From Neptunomonas antarctica (lineage in GTDB: Bacteria > Pseudomonadota > Gammaproteobacteria > Pseudomonadales > Balneatricaceae), in the NCBI RefSeq assembly GCF_001305295.1, contig NZ_LJSI01000053.1, forward strand, positions 496,001-560,000: 64,000 bases of DNA, read 5' to 3'. The stretch's first letter is position 1. Every line of letters starts with the position of its first letter. This document shows, piece by piece, positions 36,166 to 47,030 of the stretch. Made by a program: the position numbers and the translations under genes. Below the pieces are notes generated by a model. The model ran no database searches and was not told the DNA's origin. It worked only from the letters and a program-made list of their open reading frames with translations.

Positions 36166-36798
36166 ATGAGTAAGTACTGGAACCCGGAGTTTTGTGTAGC
36201 AGACTTTACGATAGAAGATGACACTATTATTTGTGATAGTTTTTATCAGATGCGGGAAGTGCGGTTACAGCATCAACGCTTTGACGGTGGCACGGTCAGT
36301 TTGAAGCGAGATTTATTTTGGCGTCCTGATGCAGTGTGTGTGCTTCTTTATGATCCTGTAAGGGAAACCGTTGTGTTGATCGAGCAATTCCGTATAGGTG
36401 CGATCGATCATCCGCGCAGCCCTTGGTTACTTGAGTTGGTGGCGGGGCTAGTGGAGCCGGGTGAGACGATAGAAGAAGTGGCGCGTCGTGAAAGTATAGA
36501 GGAAGCGGGTGCGAAGATACTGCATTTAGAGCATATCAGCCGCTTTACACCCAGCCCGGGTGGTGCGCGTGAGTATATCGATCTCTATTGTGGTTGTGTG
36601 GATAGCGAAGGTCTTGGCGGTATACATGGGTTGGAAGGCGAAGGGGAAAACATTAAGGTTCACCTTTTTCCGGTAGACACGGCAATAGCCATGATAAAAA
36701 CCGGTGATGTGGATAACGCCGCCGGTATTATCGCTTTACAATGGTTGCAGCTTAACCGATCCATAATTAAAGAGAAGTGGAGTACGAACGCCGAATGA
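36166..36798 (+). CDS. nudF: ADP-ribose pyrophosphatase
   Basis: The 210-residue Nudix enzyme hydrolyses ADP-ribose to AMP and ribose-5-phosphate. The Nudix box GLVEPGETIEEVARRESIEEAG is complete (about residues 90-112; key residues E, R-E and E-E-x-G), and RFTPSPGGAREYIDLY about 125-140 is typical of the ADP-ribose branch. A GGAG site precedes ATG 36166. Its stop overlaps the next start. First gene of a block that in Pseudomonas also leads to parE/parC. Confidence 0.95.
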   Translation: MSKYWNPEFCVADFTIEDDTIICDSFYQMREVRLQHQRFDGGTVSLKRDLFWRPDAVCVLLYDPVRETVVLIEQFRIGAIDHPRSPWLLELVAGLVEPGETIEEVARRESIEEAGAKILHLEHISRFTPSPGGAREYIDLYCGCVDSEGLGGIHGLEGEGENIKVHLFPVDTAIAMIKTGDVDNAAGIIALQWLQLNRSIIKEKWSTNAE

Positions 36799-37244
36799 AA
36801 CGTAAGTATGTACCTGATTTAACGCGTCAAATGGCTGTGTGTGAAGTCAACTATGCGCGTTTGAATAAACTCATGCCTGACTTGGAGGGATGTGATGTGC
36901 GCGAATTCCAACTGGTATGGGGTGAGCATCAGGCGCAGATCCGGATTAAAGTCGAAGAGCGGTTTGTCTATACCACGACCTTGCAAATTTCACAGCAAGA
37001 ACAGAGTGGCTCGTCTTGGTTGGATTCACCTGCCTTAGTGGTCAGGCTTTACCATGATGCTAATATGGCTGAAGTTATCTGCTTAAAGCGCCGTCGTCAG
37101 TTATCAGGGGTTTATCCCTATCCTAATCGTGAAATGCATCAGCCCGATGAAAAAGTTCAGTTGAACGAATATCTGGGTGAGTGGCTAAGCCATTGTCAGC
37201 AATATGGGCAGCTGATTGAACCCGTGTTTAGCGTTGATGCATAA
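36795..37244 (+). CDS. DUF1249 (YqiB-like) protein
   Basis: About 149 residues, matching the E. coli YqiB/DUF1249 family (KYVPDLTRQMAVCEVNYARL at the start, ICLKRRRQLSGVYPYPNREMHQPDEK split around residues 95-120). Function unknown. ATG 36795 overlaps the nudF stop by ATGA and is preferred to the in-frame GTG 36777. Located, as in many gammaproteobacteria, between nudF and cpdA. Confidence 0.9.
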   Translation: MKRKYVPDLTRQMAVCEVNYARLNKLMPDLEGCDVREFQLVWGEHQAQIRIKVEERFVYTTTLQISQQEQSGSSWLDSPALVVRLYHDANMAEVICLKRRRQLSGVYPYPNREMHQPDEKVQLNEYLGEWLSHCQQYGQLIEPVFSVDA

Positions 37245-37286
37245 GTTTGATGCATAGCCTGTGAATGAGTCTGATGAGTAAGCCTG

Positions 37287-38048
37287 ATGAATAAAATACG
37301 GATTATCCAGGTGACGGACTGCCATTTGCAGGCGAGTGCTGATCACGACTTCAAAGGAGAGAATCCTGAGCAGCGATTATTAGCGACACTCACGCATATC
37401 CGTAAGGATCATCCGTTTCCTGATGTGCTGCTTTTGACAGGTGACCTTGCCCATCACGGTTATGAATCTGCCTATAAGCGGCTGCAGACATATACCCAAG
37501 GCATGGCCAAAAAAGTGCGTTGGATACCGGGTAATCATGATGTTGCGGCTACGATGCAGGAATACACTGAGTTATCCGGGAAGGTAATTTGCCAGGGGAG
37601 TTGGTGTATCATCTTGCTGGACTCGACCGCTGAGGCTGATGGTAAAGGTAAAGGTTCATTGTCTGCTGATGAGTTAAGCTGGTTGAATAAAGTAGCAGCC
37701 GAACACGTTGGGAAATATCTGTTGTTGGTGTTACATCACCCTCCGCTCGCGGTGGGTAGCCTGTGGCAGGATCAGATCATGCTGGGCAATGCTCAGTCTT
37801 TCTTGTCGCAAGTTGGCGGGTACGAAACGCTTAAATTACTGCTCTGCGGGCATCTGCATCAGGATCATCAATTGCAACATAACGATGTGACTGTGCTGGC
37901 CACACCGGCAACAGCACCACAGTTTGCCGTAGGAACCGCTGCGCCTGAACTGGAATCTGATCCTTATCTGTCATTACCGGGATACCGCGTGATTGACCTG
38001 TTTGATGATGGTCGATTTAGTACAGAGGTTAAGCGAGTAACCTTCTGA
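37287..38048 (+). CDS. cpdA: 3',5'-cyclic AMP phosphodiesterase
   Basis: The 253-residue metallophosphoesterase breaks cAMP to AMP, tuning CRP-dependent control. Metal motifs in order: QVTDCHL (about 9), LLTGDLAHHG (about 52), WIPGNHD (about 80), VLHHPP (about 150) and LCGHLHQDH (about 190). Located between DUF1249 and yqiA, the conserved order. Confidence 0.93.
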   Translation: MNKIRIIQVTDCHLQASADHDFKGENPEQRLLATLTHIRKDHPFPDVLLLTGDLAHHGYESAYKRLQTYTQGMAKKVRWIPGNHDVAATMQEYTELSGKVICQGSWCIILLDSTAEADGKGKGSLSADELSWLNKVAAEHVGKYLLLVLHHPPLAVGSLWQDQIMLGNAQSFLSQVGGYETLKLLLCGHLHQDHQLQHNDVTVLATPATAPQFAVGTAAPELESDPYLSLPGYRVIDLFDDGRFSTEVKRVTF

Positions 38049-38107
38049 CCTTGTATCGTGGCTTAACCTTCGGTATCTTTCTTGCAAACACTGTAAGGAT
38101 AGCCAGT

Positions 38108-38734
38108 ATGTTATCGCCGCTTTTTATTTACGTGCATGGCTTCAATAGCTCTCCCGATTCTATAAAAGCCCGCTTGTTAGGCGAATACCTCGCCATGCAT
38201 GCTGATAAAGGCGATTATGTCGTCCCACACCTATCTCACTGGCCTGGCGAAGCAATGCAGCAGTTGGAGGTGTTAGTTCAGGAGCATACCGGGCGGCCCA
38301 TCGTACTCGTGGGCAGTTCATTAGGCGGCTATTATAGTCTGTGGTTAACCGAGCACTATGAACATTGCCGGGCCGTTTTAGTTAACCCTGCTATGTATCC
38401 GTATCTATTGTTATCGGGTTGGCTTGGCGATAACCAAAACATCTATACGCATGAAAGCTACACCCTGACCCGTGAACATCTGCAACAACTGCAGGCTGTT
38501 GCGATTAAATCGATTAATGATCCGGCGCGTTATTTGTTGCTGGTACAGACGGCAGATGAAGTGCTGGATTATCGCGAAGCTGTTGAGTTTTTTAAACACT
38601 CGGAGATGTTCGTTCAATCAGGTGGCAGTCATGGTTTTGATCAATTTGAAAAACTGATACCGGCAATCATCAGTTTTTCTCGGGGGCAGGCAGAATTACC
38701 CGAAGCCACCCCTTTACCCTCTTTTACTGAGTAA
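38108..38734 (+). CDS. yqiA: YqiA-type alpha/beta-hydrolase esterase
   Basis: About 208 residues beginning LFIYVHGFNSSPDS, the start of YqiA. The nucleophile elbow is GSSLGGYYS (about 75), with an aspartate in TADEVLDYREAV and a histidine in GGSHGFDQFE, completing the triad. ATG 38108 with an AAGGAT site is preferred over TTG 38051. It precedes parE by 17 bases, as in E. coli. Confidence 0.93.
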   Translation: MLSPLFIYVHGFNSSPDSIKARLLGEYLAMHADKGDYVVPHLSHWPGEAMQQLEVLVQEHTGRPIVLVGSSLGGYYSLWLTEHYEHCRAVLVNPAMYPYLLLSGWLGDNQNIYTHESYTLTREHLQQLQAVAIKSINDPARYLLLVQTADEVLDYREAVEFFKHSEMFVQSGGSHGFDQFEKLIPAIISFSRGQAELPEATPLPSFTE

Positions 38735-38751
38735 CAGGAAAAAAGAAATCG

Positions 38752-40644
38752 ATGTCGACGCAATATACAGCTGATTCGATAGAAGTCTTAAGTGGTTTGG
38801 ATCCCGTTAGGCGGCGTCCGGGCATGTATACCGAAACTGATCGGCCTAATCATCTGGCGCAGGAGGTTATTGATAACTCAGTTGATGAAGCCTTAGCAGG
38901 CCATGCAAAACAAATCGATGTGATATTGCATAAAGACGGCGCGGTCTCTGTTAGTGATGATGGACGAGGAATGCCTGTCGATCTGCATCCTGAAGAGGGT
39001 GTCAGCGGTGTTGAATTGATTTTGACGCGTCTGCATGCGGGTGGGAAATTTAATAATGATAATTACAGTTATTCCGGCGGCCTTCATGGTGTCGGTGTCT
39101 CTGTCGTTAATGCATTGTCGAAATTGCTTGAAGTGCAGATTAAACGTGATGGGCAGGTCTATAAGATTGGTTTTGCCGATGGTTATAAAGTCTCCGAGCT
39201 TGAAGTCATTGATACCTGTGGCAAGCGTAATACGGGAACGACGGTTCGCTTTTTGGCTGACCCGCAATATTTTGATACGCCTAAATACAGTGTGTCTCAT
39301 CTGAAACATAATTTACGTGCTAAGGCGGTGCTTTGTCCTGGTTTGAAGGTGACTTTCACTGACCAGAGCAGCGGAAAAAATGAAAAAGAAGAATGGTATT
39401 ACGAAGATGGTTTAAGTGCGTATTTACGCGGTACCACACAGGTATACGACACTTTACCTGAAGAGCCATTTATCGGCTTTCTGCAAGGCGAGACAGATGC
39501 GGTTGAATGGGCGGTTCAATGGCTGCCGGAAGGCGGTGATTTGACCTGTGAAAGTTTTGTGAATCTGATCCCGACGGTTCAGGGTGGAACTCATGTAAAC
39601 GGTTTTCGCACCGGATTATTGGAAGCGATGCGCGAGTTTTGTGAAATCCGCAACATACTGCCACGCGGTGTAAAGTTGACCGGTGATGATATCTGGGAGC
39701 GCTGCGCCTATATCCTGTCCGCTAAAATGCGCGATCCACAGTTTTCCGGGCAAACTAAAGAACGTCTTTCCTCGCGTTATATTGCCGCCTTTATTTCAGG
39801 CTCCGTAAAAGATGCGTTTTCATTGTGGCTTAATAGCCATGTTGAAGAGGGTGAGAAGCTCGCGGAAAGTATCATAGCGAATGCCCAGAAGCGGTTACGT
39901 TCCAGTAAAAAAGTAGTGCGTAAAAAGATCACGCAAGGGCCGGCACTGCCTGGGAAACTGGCCGATTGTGCGGGTTCAGAAACCATGCGTTCCGAGCTGT
40001 TTCTGGTGGAAGGGGATTCGGCGGGAGGTTCTGCCAAGCAGGCGCGTGATCGTCAGTTTCAGGCCATCATGCCGCTGCGAGGCAAGATCCTGAATACCTG
40101 GGAAGTCGACTCTGGCGAGATACTGTCATCACAAGAGATACACGATATTTCAGTGGCGGTGGGTGTTGATCCGGGTTCCGATAATCTGGAAGGTCTGCGC
40201 TACGGTAAAGTCTGTGTGCTGGCCGATGCCGACTCCGATGGAGCGCATATCGCTACGCTTATCTGTGCACTGTTTCTGCGTCATTTTAAACCGCTGGTGG
40301 ACGCCGGGCATATCTATGTGGCGATGCCGCCGCTGTATCGTATTGATGCGGCAAAAGATGTGTTTTACGCGCTCGATGATGCGGAGAAAAATGGCATCGT
40401 TGAGCGCATTCGGGCCGAGCGAAAAAATGTAAAAATTAATGTCCAGCGATTCAAAGGTCTGGGTGAGATGAACCCTCTGCAACTCCGCGAAACGACGATG
40501 GATCCGGATACTCGCCGCCTGGTGCAGTTGACCATTGATGCTGAAGATAATACGCACGAGATGCTGGATATGCTCTTGGCGAAAAAGCGTGCCGCTGATC
40601 GTAAAAGCTGGTTAGAAAGTAAGGGGAACCTGGCTCGAGTGTAG
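38752..40644 (+). CDS. parE: DNA topoisomerase IV subunit B
   Basis: The 630-residue ATPase subunit of topoisomerase IV, which unlinks daughter chromosomes. GHKL ATP-binding motifs: EVIDNSVDEALAG (about 41), DDGRGMPVD, GGLHGVGVSVVNALS (about 109). The Toprim domain has LVEGDSAGGSA (about 418) and DADSDGAHI (about 495). Length 630 equals E. coli ParE, and lack of a C-terminal insert distinguishes it from GyrB. ParC follows after 22 bases. Confidence 0.97.
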   Translation: MSTQYTADSIEVLSGLDPVRRRPGMYTETDRPNHLAQEVIDNSVDEALAGHAKQIDVILHKDGAVSVSDDGRGMPVDLHPEEGVSGVELILTRLHAGGKFNNDNYSYSGGLHGVGVSVVNALSKLLEVQIKRDGQVYKIGFADGYKVSELEVIDTCGKRNTGTTVRFLADPQYFDTPKYSVSHLKHNLRAKAVLCPGLKVTFTDQSSGKNEKEEWYYEDGLSAYLRGTTQVYDTLPEEPFIGFLQGETDAVEWAVQWLPEGGDLTCESFVNLIPTVQGGTHVNGFRTGLLEAMREFCEIRNILPRGVKLTGDDIWERCAYILSAKMRDPQFSGQTKERLSSRYIAAFISGSVKDAFSLWLNSHVEEGEKLAESIIANAQKRLRSSKKVVRKKITQGPALPGKLADCAGSETMRSELFLVEGDSAGGSAKQARDRQFQAIMPLRGKILNTWEVDSGEILSSQEIHDISVAVGVDPGSDNLEGLRYGKVCVLADADSDGAHIATLICALFLRHFKPLVDAGHIYVAMPPLYRIDAAKDVFYALDDAEKNGIVERIRAERKNVKINVQRFKGLGEMNPLQLRETTMDPDTRRLVQLTIDAEDNTHEMLDMLLAKKRAADRKSWLESKGNLARV

Positions 40645-40666
40645 TCAGTTTGATGGATATTAAGAT

Positions 40667-42937
40667 ATGAGCGAAGTAGTAATAGACGAGAACATTGAGC
40701 GTATACCCCTCAAGGATTTTACCGAAAAGGCTTATCTGGATTATTCCATGTACGTCATTCTGGATCGTGCTTTACCGCATATAGGCGATGGCATGAAGCC
40801 CGTACAGCGCCGTATTATTTACGCGATGTCCGAGCTGGGATTGAAAGCCAGTGCCAAGCACAAAAAATCTGCCCGTACCGTCGGTGACGTATTGGGTAAA
40901 TACCACCCGCATGGTGACAGTGCCTGCTATGAAGCGATGGTGCTGATGGCGCAGCCATTCAGTTATCGCTACCCATTGATTGATGGTCAGGGGAACTGGG
41001 GTTCGCAAGATGATCCCAAATCTTTTGCGGCGATGCGTTATACCGAAGCAAAGTTGGCTAAGTATGCAGAAGTGTTACTCCAAGAGGTTAATCAGGGAAC
41101 TGTAGACTGGCTGCCTAACTTTGATGGAACCATGGTTGAGCCAACCGTATTACCGGCGCGTTTGCCTAATATTCTGCTTAACGGCGGGAGCGGTATTGCG
41201 GTCGGAATGGCGACGGATATTCCACCGCACAATCTGCGCGAAGTAACCTCGGCCTGTATTCATTTGCTGGACAACCCGAAAGCGGATATTGCTGAGCTCT
41301 GTACCTTTATTCCTGCACCAGACATGCCTACCGATGCTGAAATTATATCGTCGCGTGCAGACCTGCTGAAACTCTACGAAACCGGTAAGGGTTCGGTGCG
41401 GATGCGCGCTATCTATACGATGGAACAAGGCGATATCATTATCACTGCGCTACCGTATCAGGTGTCGGGTGACAAAATTCTCGAGCAAATTGCACAACAG
41501 ATGCAACAGAAAAAGTTGCCGATGGTAGCTGATCTGCGGGATGAGTCTGATCATGAAAATCCTACGCGGTTGGTGATTATGCCGCGTTCCAACCGTATCG
41601 ATGTAGATCAGTTAATGGCGCATCTGTTCGCGTCCACCGATCTGGAAAAGACCTATCGCGTGAATATGAACATGATAGGTGTGGATGGTCGTCCGCATGT
41701 AAAAAACCTGCGTACAATTCTGACCGAGTGGCTTGGCTGGCGGACAGGCGTGGTACGTAGTCGCCTTGAACACCGCTTGGCGAAAGTGCTGGATCGCTTG
41801 CATATCCTTGAAGCTCTGATGATCGCCTACCTCAATATTGATGAGGTCATCGCGATTATTCGTTATGAAGACGAGCCTAAGCAGGAATTGATGAAGCGGT
41901 TTAGCCTGAGTGAGACTCAGGCGGATGCCATTCTTGATCTTAAACTGCGGCATTTGGCCAAGCTCGAAGAATTTAAAATTCAATCTGAACAAGATGAATT
42001 AGAGGCTGAACGTAAGCGTCTGGAGCAAATATTAGGTTCAGATCAGCGTATGCGTACTCTGATTAAAAAAGAACTTAAAGACGATATGGAAACGTATGGC
42101 GATGCACGTCGCTCGCCGATTGTAGAGCGTCAGGAAGCGCAGGCGTTTAGCGAAAAAGATTTATTGTCCTCGGATCCGGTTACCTCGGTTGTTTCCAAGC
42201 AAGGTTGGATTCGTGCGGCTAAGGGTCATGATATTGATGGTGCGGGTCTGAGTTACAAAACAGGTGATGGATTCAAACTGGCGTGCGCCGGGCGTATGAA
42301 TCAACCGCTGATTCTATTAGATTCGACGGGCCGCAGTTATACGGTCGAACCACATACGTTGCCAACAGCGAGAGGCCAGGGTGAGCCGATTACCGGTCGT
42401 ATTACTATGCCTAAAGGTGCAACTATTGATGCGGCTGTCTCAGGCAAAGATAGCGACAAAATATTGTTGGCTTCGGATGCAGGCTATGGATTCGTCACCT
42501 CTATTGCGGACCTTTCCAGCAAAACTAAGAATGGTAAAGCTGCATTAACCTTGCCAAAAAATGCTCAGGTACTTGAGCCAATCAAGATTGAAGACATGGA
42601 GAATGCGCTGTTGGCAGCCATTACCAGTGAAGGGCGTTTGCTGGTGTTCCCTGTTGCTGAATTACCTGCGTTGGCGCGGGGCAAAGGTAATAAAATCATT
42701 AACATTCCTTCGGTGCGTGCAGCAACGCGTGAGGAAGTCGTGTGCGATATAGTTGTGCTGATGCCAGGAGCTACTCTGCAAGTGCATGCGGGTCGCCAGC
42801 ATCTTAAGTTAAAGCCGGCTGATCTTGATCATTATCGGGGTGAGCGCGGTCGACGTGGTAATAAACTACCGCGTGGATATCAGCGGGTTGATCGATTAGA
42901 AGTGATGAGTGAAAAGTCTGAAACAGTCGATCCGTAA
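40667..42937 (+). CDS. parC: DNA topoisomerase IV subunit A
   Basis: The 756-residue DNA-cleaving subunit. The active-site tyrosine is in [10 protein letters not shown] (about 121). The quinolone-determining region [10 protein letters not shown] (about 76-85) keeps the serine and glutamate of drug-sensitive enzymes. The C-terminal beta-pinwheel (from about 495) matches ParC length, shorter than GyrA. Convergent with the next gene, whose stop is only 9 bases away. Confidence 0.97.
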   Translation: MSEVVIDENIERIPLKDFTEKAYLDYSMYVILDRALPHIGDGMKPVQRRIIYAMSELGLKASAKHKKSARTVGDVLGKYHPHGDSACYEAMVLMAQPFSYRYPLIDGQGNWGSQDDPKSFAAMRYTEAKLAKYAEVLLQEVNQGTVDWLPNFDGTMVEPTVLPARLPNILLNGGSGIAVGMATDIPPHNLREVTSACIHLLDNPKADIAELCTFIPAPDMPTDAEIISSRADLLKLYETGKGSVRMRAIYTMEQGDIIITALPYQVSGDKILEQIAQQMQQKKLPMVADLRDESDHENPTRLVIMPRSNRIDVDQLMAHLFASTDLEKTYRVNMNMIGVDGRPHVKNLRTILTEWLGWRTGVVRSRLEHRLAKVLDRLHILEALMIAYLNIDEVIAIIRYEDEPKQELMKRFSLSETQADAILDLKLRHLAKLEEFKIQSEQDELEAERKRLEQILGSDQRMRTLIKKELKDDMETYGDARRSPIVERQEAQAFSEKDLLSSDPVTSVVSKQGWIRAAKGHDIDGAGLSYKTGDGFKLACAGRMNQPLILLDSTGRSYTVEPHTLPTARGQGEPITGRITMPKGATIDAAVSGKDSDKILLASDAGYGFVTSIADLSSKTKNGKAALTLPKNAQVLEPIKIEDMENALLAAITSEGRLLVFPVAELPALARGKGNKIINIPSVRAATREEVVCDIVVLMPGATLQVHAGRQHLKLKPADLDHYRGERGRRGNKLPRGYQRVDRLEVMSEKSETVDP

Positions 42938-42946
42938 TCAGCTGTT

Positions 42947-44560
42947 TTATGGTGTGGAGGTATCTTTAGCAGGCTTACTAAGCAGGTGGGTTGCCTGTTT
43001 GGTAAGCAGGGCCTGATAAGACGGTGTTAGCGAGAGTATTAATATCTTGTCTTCATCTTCCCGGCGCAGATCAGCACTGGATAGCAGTGTTGATTTGAGT
43101 TGGCTGGCTTCGGTCAGTGCGGTATGACTAATCAACTCATTGGTCTGCGTGGTCCGTGTCAGAAATAACGCTTCTTCTTTAATCAGACTAAATTTATTTC
43201 GATTACCGCGCACAATGGCCATGTGTAAATTAAGCACAGGCTTAAATGCTTTGATGCGTGCCTGATTAAATGCCCGGTAAAGCAGCGTGAATAATTTTGC
43301 TGCACACAGTGCATGAACGCCATGACCATCATCGGCATCCTGATCGTCAAAGAAAAGCTGCAGATCACCACTTGCGTCAATCGTAACGGTGCCACCATAA
43401 ATGCTGGCCACTTTCTGAATTAGTTGTTCATAGGTTTGTAGCAGGTGGTTATGTTCTTCAGGTTCTACATAATCTGCGTGGCCGGTAGTAGCATCAATGT
43501 AGAATAAGTAAGCGGCTTCCTGTGGTTGTAACGTAAGTTCTAGCTGGTGACCTAAGCTATAGAGATCAAGCTGCTCTTCTGTGTGTTCATATTTGCGCAG
43601 AGGGTTAGGCTTCCCGGGTGACGGTTGTGATTCCTTTTGCTTATGTTCTTTAAGCTCTTCAAGCTCAAAATCAGCTTCAGGATTTTTACGTGGCACATCA
43701 TCGTCTTCTTGTTGCATCGGTGTTGGAATAAAGTGAGGCATGCGCAATGTAGCGTCGGGTCTTAGTAGTTCGACCAGTTCGCTGTTATCCAGAATTTCAT
43801 CTGTTAAGGTCGTTTGCATAACAGGCAAATTGGGCGGTGTGCTAAAAGGTGCTGATTTAATAAAGGTATTATTGTCTGTAGTGTTAAGTAAAGGTGGCTG
43901 GGCAGTCATTTGTTGAAGTGTTTGTTCGAAGCTTTTTGATTGCGTGCTTCCTGTGTCTGAGCTTTGATTAACAGTGCTTTGATCAGCAGCACTCTGTTCA
44001 ACAAAAGTCTGCTCGAATGAAAGGTCGTCTGTGTTGCGGCTATCTTCTTCCGGTTGAGATGATCTCGCGGCCAGTTGTTTTAATGCCAGCCATAAGGTGA
44101 TGAGTGTCGCCAGTAAGGTGATAGTCGACAGGATAGCCACTTGCCATAGTAAACCGGTTAGCATTTGCAGCTGTGATTGATGGCCGATATAGAGTGTTAA
44201 TGTCCCTGTGGGTGTTTGCTGGTTTCCGAGAATGACTTGTTGTTCTGTACCGCTCTCTATGCCTGCCCGGGCGATCAGTTGTGAACGTTTATTGAAGACG
44301 GCGGCGCCGTTCACTTGCTGAGCTTCAGTCAGGCTGTTGAGGAAGAAATTCAGACTGATAATATCTTCTGCCAGAATATAAGGCTGGATAGTTAGGGCCG
44401 CTTGGCGGGCCGTGTGTCTTGCCGTTTTGATGGCTTCCGTTTTGGCAATACTGTCCGCCGCAAAATAAAGATAAGACGCGCTAATAACCAAGCCTGATAT
44501 CATGACTAACGCGGTGGCGAATATCAGACGGAAGTGCGGTTTCTTTATAAGGAATTGCAT
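42947..44560 (-). CDS. membrane protein with AhpA/YtjB-like N-terminus and cyclase-like C-terminus
   Basis: The 537-residue protein has two membrane helices (about 12-32 and 138-160) enclosing a periplasmic region of about 100 residues, as in AhpA/YtjB (Smp) proteins. A long low-complexity stretch rich in Q, S, T, E follows (about 170-320). The C-terminal 200 residues (YLFYIDATTG, VTIDASGDLQLFF, GHGVHALCAAKLF) look like a class III adenylate-cyclase fold, but the usual metal aspartates are not evident, so it may be inactive. It faces parC, and in Pseudomonas a similar protein lies near parE/parC. Function unknown. Confidence 0.72.
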   Translation of the reverse strand: MQFLIKKPHFRLIFATALVMISGLVISASYLYFAADSIAKTEAIKTARHTARQAALTIQPYILAEDIISLNFFLNSLTEAQQVNGAAVFNKRSQLIARAGIESGTEQQVILGNQQTPTGTLTLYIGHQSQLQMLTGLLWQVAILSTITLLATLITLWLALKQLAARSSQPEEDSRNTDDLSFEQTFVEQSAADQSTVNQSSDTGSTQSKSFEQTLQQMTAQPPLLNTTDNNTFIKSAPFSTPPNLPVMQTTLTDEILDNSELVELLRPDATLRMPHFIPTPMQQEDDDVPRKNPEADFELEELKEHKQKESQPSPGKPNPLRKYEHTEEQLDLYSLGHQLELTLQPQEAAYLFYIDATTGHADYVEPEEHNHLLQTYEQLIQKVASIYGGTVTIDASGDLQLFFDDQDADDGHGVHALCAAKLFTLLYRAFNQARIKAFKPVLNLHMAIVRGNRNKFSLIKEEALFLTRTTQTNELISHTALTEASQLKSTLLSSADLRREDEDKILILSLTPSYQALLTKQATHLLSKPAKDTSTP

Positions 44561-44716
44561 TTTGCAGTTATTTATCCGTTAAAGGTTATTTTCCATTTAA
44601 ATGTTGGCTGATGATACCAGTTAGTAGTCTTTCTGGTCACTCATATAAAGCAGTTCATGACCCGGGATTGATAGCATTGTATAATTATGGGTCACGTGAA
44701 TGCGCAAGGGTAAGTG

Positions 44717-45973
44717 ATGAACGTTGAATTATATATGAACACATTAGGGCAAAAAGCCAGAGATGCCTCTCGGTTGGTTGCGCGTGCAGATACTGGCGTC
44801 AAAAATAAAGCATTGTTAGCGATGGTTGCCGCACTGGATAGTAGCCGTGCCACGCTGGTTGAAGCCAATAAAAAAGATTTGGCACATGGTCGTGAAAATG
44901 GCCTCGATGCCGCCATGCTGGATCGTCTTGAGCTTAATGATAGTACGATTGATGGCATGATCGAAGGGCTCAGGCAGGTGGTGGCACTTCCTGATCCGGT
45001 AGGCGGCATCACGGATATGAATTATCGCCCTTCTGGTATTCAAGTAGGTAAAATGCGTGTGCCCTTGGGTGTAATCGGTATTATTTATGAATCCAGACCC
45101 AATGTGACGGTTGAAGCGGCCAGTCTGTGTCTTAAGTCGGGTAATGCCACTATTTTACGCGGCGGATCTGAAGCGATTCATTCTAATCAGGCTATTGCTG
45201 CCTGTATCCGGGTAGGATTAAAAGCAGCGGGGCTTCCTGCTGAAGCGGTTCAGGTTGTAGAAACAACTGACCGCGAAGCGGTAGGGCAGTTGATTACTAT
45301 GCCTGAATTTATTGATGTGATTGTGCCTCGCGGCGGTAAAGGGTTGATCGAGCGTATCAGTCGTGACGCTAAAGTACCTGTGATTAAGCATCTGGATGGT
45401 ATCTGTCATGTTTATATCGATGAACAGGCAGACAGAGCTAAAGCGGTTAATATTGCACTGAATGCTAAAACACATCGTTACGGCACCTGTAATACGATGG
45501 AAACCTTGTTGATCCATATCGCGATTGCCGCAGATATTCTGGGTGATCTGGTTGAACGGTATCAGGCGGCAGGCGTTGAGCTGCGCGGTTGTGCAAGGAC
45601 ATGTGCCTTGGTGCCTGCAATGATTAATGCGACGGAGGATGATTGGTCAACTGAATACCTTGCTCCGGTGTTGTCGATCAAAATTGTTGACGATATTGAT
45701 GCCGCAATGTCGCATATTAATCGCTATGGTTCTCATCATACCGATGCAATTGTCACAGAAAACTATACACTGTCGCGCCGTTTTCTGCGTGAGGTGGACT
45801 CGAGCTCTGTGATCGTGAATGCATCGACTCGTTTTGCTGACGGATTTGAGTATGGCCTGGGTGCTGAAATTGGTATATCCACGGACAAAATTCATGCGCG
45901 TGGGCCGGTAGGTCTGGAAGGGCTGACATCGCAGAAATACGTGGTGTTAGGTGATGGTCATACCCGTAAATAA
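44717..45973 (+). CDS. proA: gamma-glutamyl phosphate reductase
   Basis: Second enzyme of proline synthesis: NADPH reduction of glutamyl-5-phosphate to the semialdehyde. The 418-residue product has [16 protein letters not shown] (about 107), [20 protein letters not shown], the catalytic cysteine in [12 protein letters not shown] (about 258) and the end [13 protein letters not shown] 44717 is preferred to GTG 44714, as AAGGG lies 6 bases before it. nadD starts within its 3' end. Confidence 0.96.
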   Translation: MNVELYMNTLGQKARDASRLVARADTGVKNKALLAMVAALDSSRATLVEANKKDLAHGRENGLDAAMLDRLELNDSTIDGMIEGLRQVVALPDPVGGITDMNYRPSGIQVGKMRVPLGVIGIIYESRPNVTVEAASLCLKSGNATILRGGSEAIHSNQAIAACIRVGLKAAGLPAEAVQVVETTDREAVGQLITMPEFIDVIVPRGGKGLIERISRDAKVPVIKHLDGICHVYIDEQADRAKAVNIALNAKTHRYGTCNTMETLLIHIAIAADILGDLVERYQAAGVELRGCARTCALVPAMINATEDDWSTEYLAPVLSIKIVDDIDAAMSHINRYGSHHTDAIVTENYTLSRRFLREVDSSSVIVNASTRFADGFEYGLGAEIGISTDKIHARGPVGLEGLTSQKYVVLGDGHTRK

Positions 45974-46628
45974 GCTCATTAACAAAGCACATGTGTTTAT
46001 GGGTGGGACGTTTGATCCTATCCATTATGGGCACTTGAGAACAGCGCTGGAAATACAGCAGTGGCTGGACGTTGAATCTGTTTATCTGATGCCGGCTAAT
46101 GTGCCTGTGCATCGGGAAACACCCGGTTCTACTTCTGCTGCGCGTCTGGCTATGATTGAGCGGGCGATTAGTGGTGAAAATACGCTCCGGTGCGATCCTC
46201 GTGAAATTCTGTCTGACCGACCGTCTTTCACGATTTACACATTGGAAGCGTTGCGTAAGGAACTCGGTTCAGAAATTCCGGTCTGTATGGTTATAGGCAT
46301 GGATTCTTTTTTGACGCTGGATCAGTGGTATCGATTTGATGAATATCTTTCGAAGTGCCACATTATTGTTGCGGCAAGACCGGGTTACCACTTTAAACCG
46401 AACCAGAAACTACAGCAGTTGTTGACAGAGCATCAGGTAAGCGAGAAAAGTGATGTGCTGACACAAGCTGCAGGTGGGATTCTGCTTCATGAGCTGACAC
46501 CGTTGAGTATTTCAGCAACGCACATTCGTGAATTGCTGTCCAACGGACTGTCGCCAAGGTATCTATTGCCGGATTCGGTCTGGGATTATATACAGCAAAA
46601 TAAACTCTATGGTTCAAATGAAGGGTAA
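45954..46628 (+). CDS. nadD: nicotinate-nucleotide adenylyltransferase
   Basis: NadD joins nicotinate mononucleotide and ATP to deamido-NAD. About 224 residues with the [12 protein letters not shown] nucleotidyltransferase motif (about residues 17-28) and [10 protein letters not shown] near 183 (ISxTxxR). It overlaps the end of proA by 20 bases; GTG 45951 and ATG 45990 are alternatives, and the conserved motif is compatible with all three. proA-nadD-rsfS-rlmH is a conserved string. Confidence 0.95.
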   Translation: MVIPVNKLINKAHVFMGGTFDPIHYGHLRTALEIQQWLDVESVYLMPANVPVHRETPGSTSAARLAMIERAISGENTLRCDPREILSDRPSFTIYTLEALRKELGSEIPVCMVIGMDSFLTLDQWYRFDEYLSKCHIIVAARPGYHFKPNQKLQQLLTEHQVSEKSDVLTQAAGGILLHELTPLSISATHIRELLSNGLSPRYLLPDSVWDYIQQNKLYGSNEG

Positions 46629-46632
46629 TTAA

Positions 46633-47025
46633 TTGTCGATGCAAACTGAACAACTTATTGAAATTGTACGTGGTGCGCTTGAAGATGTGAAAGCACGTGA
46701 CATCGAGGTGATCGATGTACGAGGTAAATCAAGTATTACGAGTTATATGGTGGTTGCTTCAGGAACGTCTAAGCGACATGTGGTATCACTGGCGCATGCG
46801 GTGTCTGATAAAGTGAAAGAGGTAGGTATTCAGCCACTGGGTACTGAAGGTCAGACAGACGGTGAATGGGTGTTGGTAGATCTTGGTGAGGTTGTTGTGC
46901 ATGTCTTAATGCCTGATGCCCGAAGCTATTATGATCTTGAGCATTTATGGCGCTTTGATTCACGCGAAGACGCAACGTCTGAAGCCGCACTTGAAACCGG
47001 ATCTGACACTAAGGTAAGCGGGTAG
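46633..47025 (+). CDS. rsfS: ribosome silencing factor RsfS
   Basis: RsfS binds L14 and blocks subunit joining when nutrients are scarce. The 130-residue product shows [23 protein letters not shown] and [14 protein letters not shown] (split around residues 25-95). TTG 46633 has an AAGGG site 7 bases before it; ATG 46639 is the alternative, 13 bases from the site. It follows nadD by 4 bases and precedes rlmH by 5. Confidence 0.95.
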   Translation: MSMQTEQLIEIVRGALEDVKARDIEVIDVRGKSSITSYMVVASGTSKRHVVSLAHAVSDKVKEVGIQPLGTEGQTDGEWVLVDLGEVVVHVLMPDARSYYDLEHLWRFDSREDATSEAALETGSDTKVSG

Positions 47026-47030
47026 CTCTG

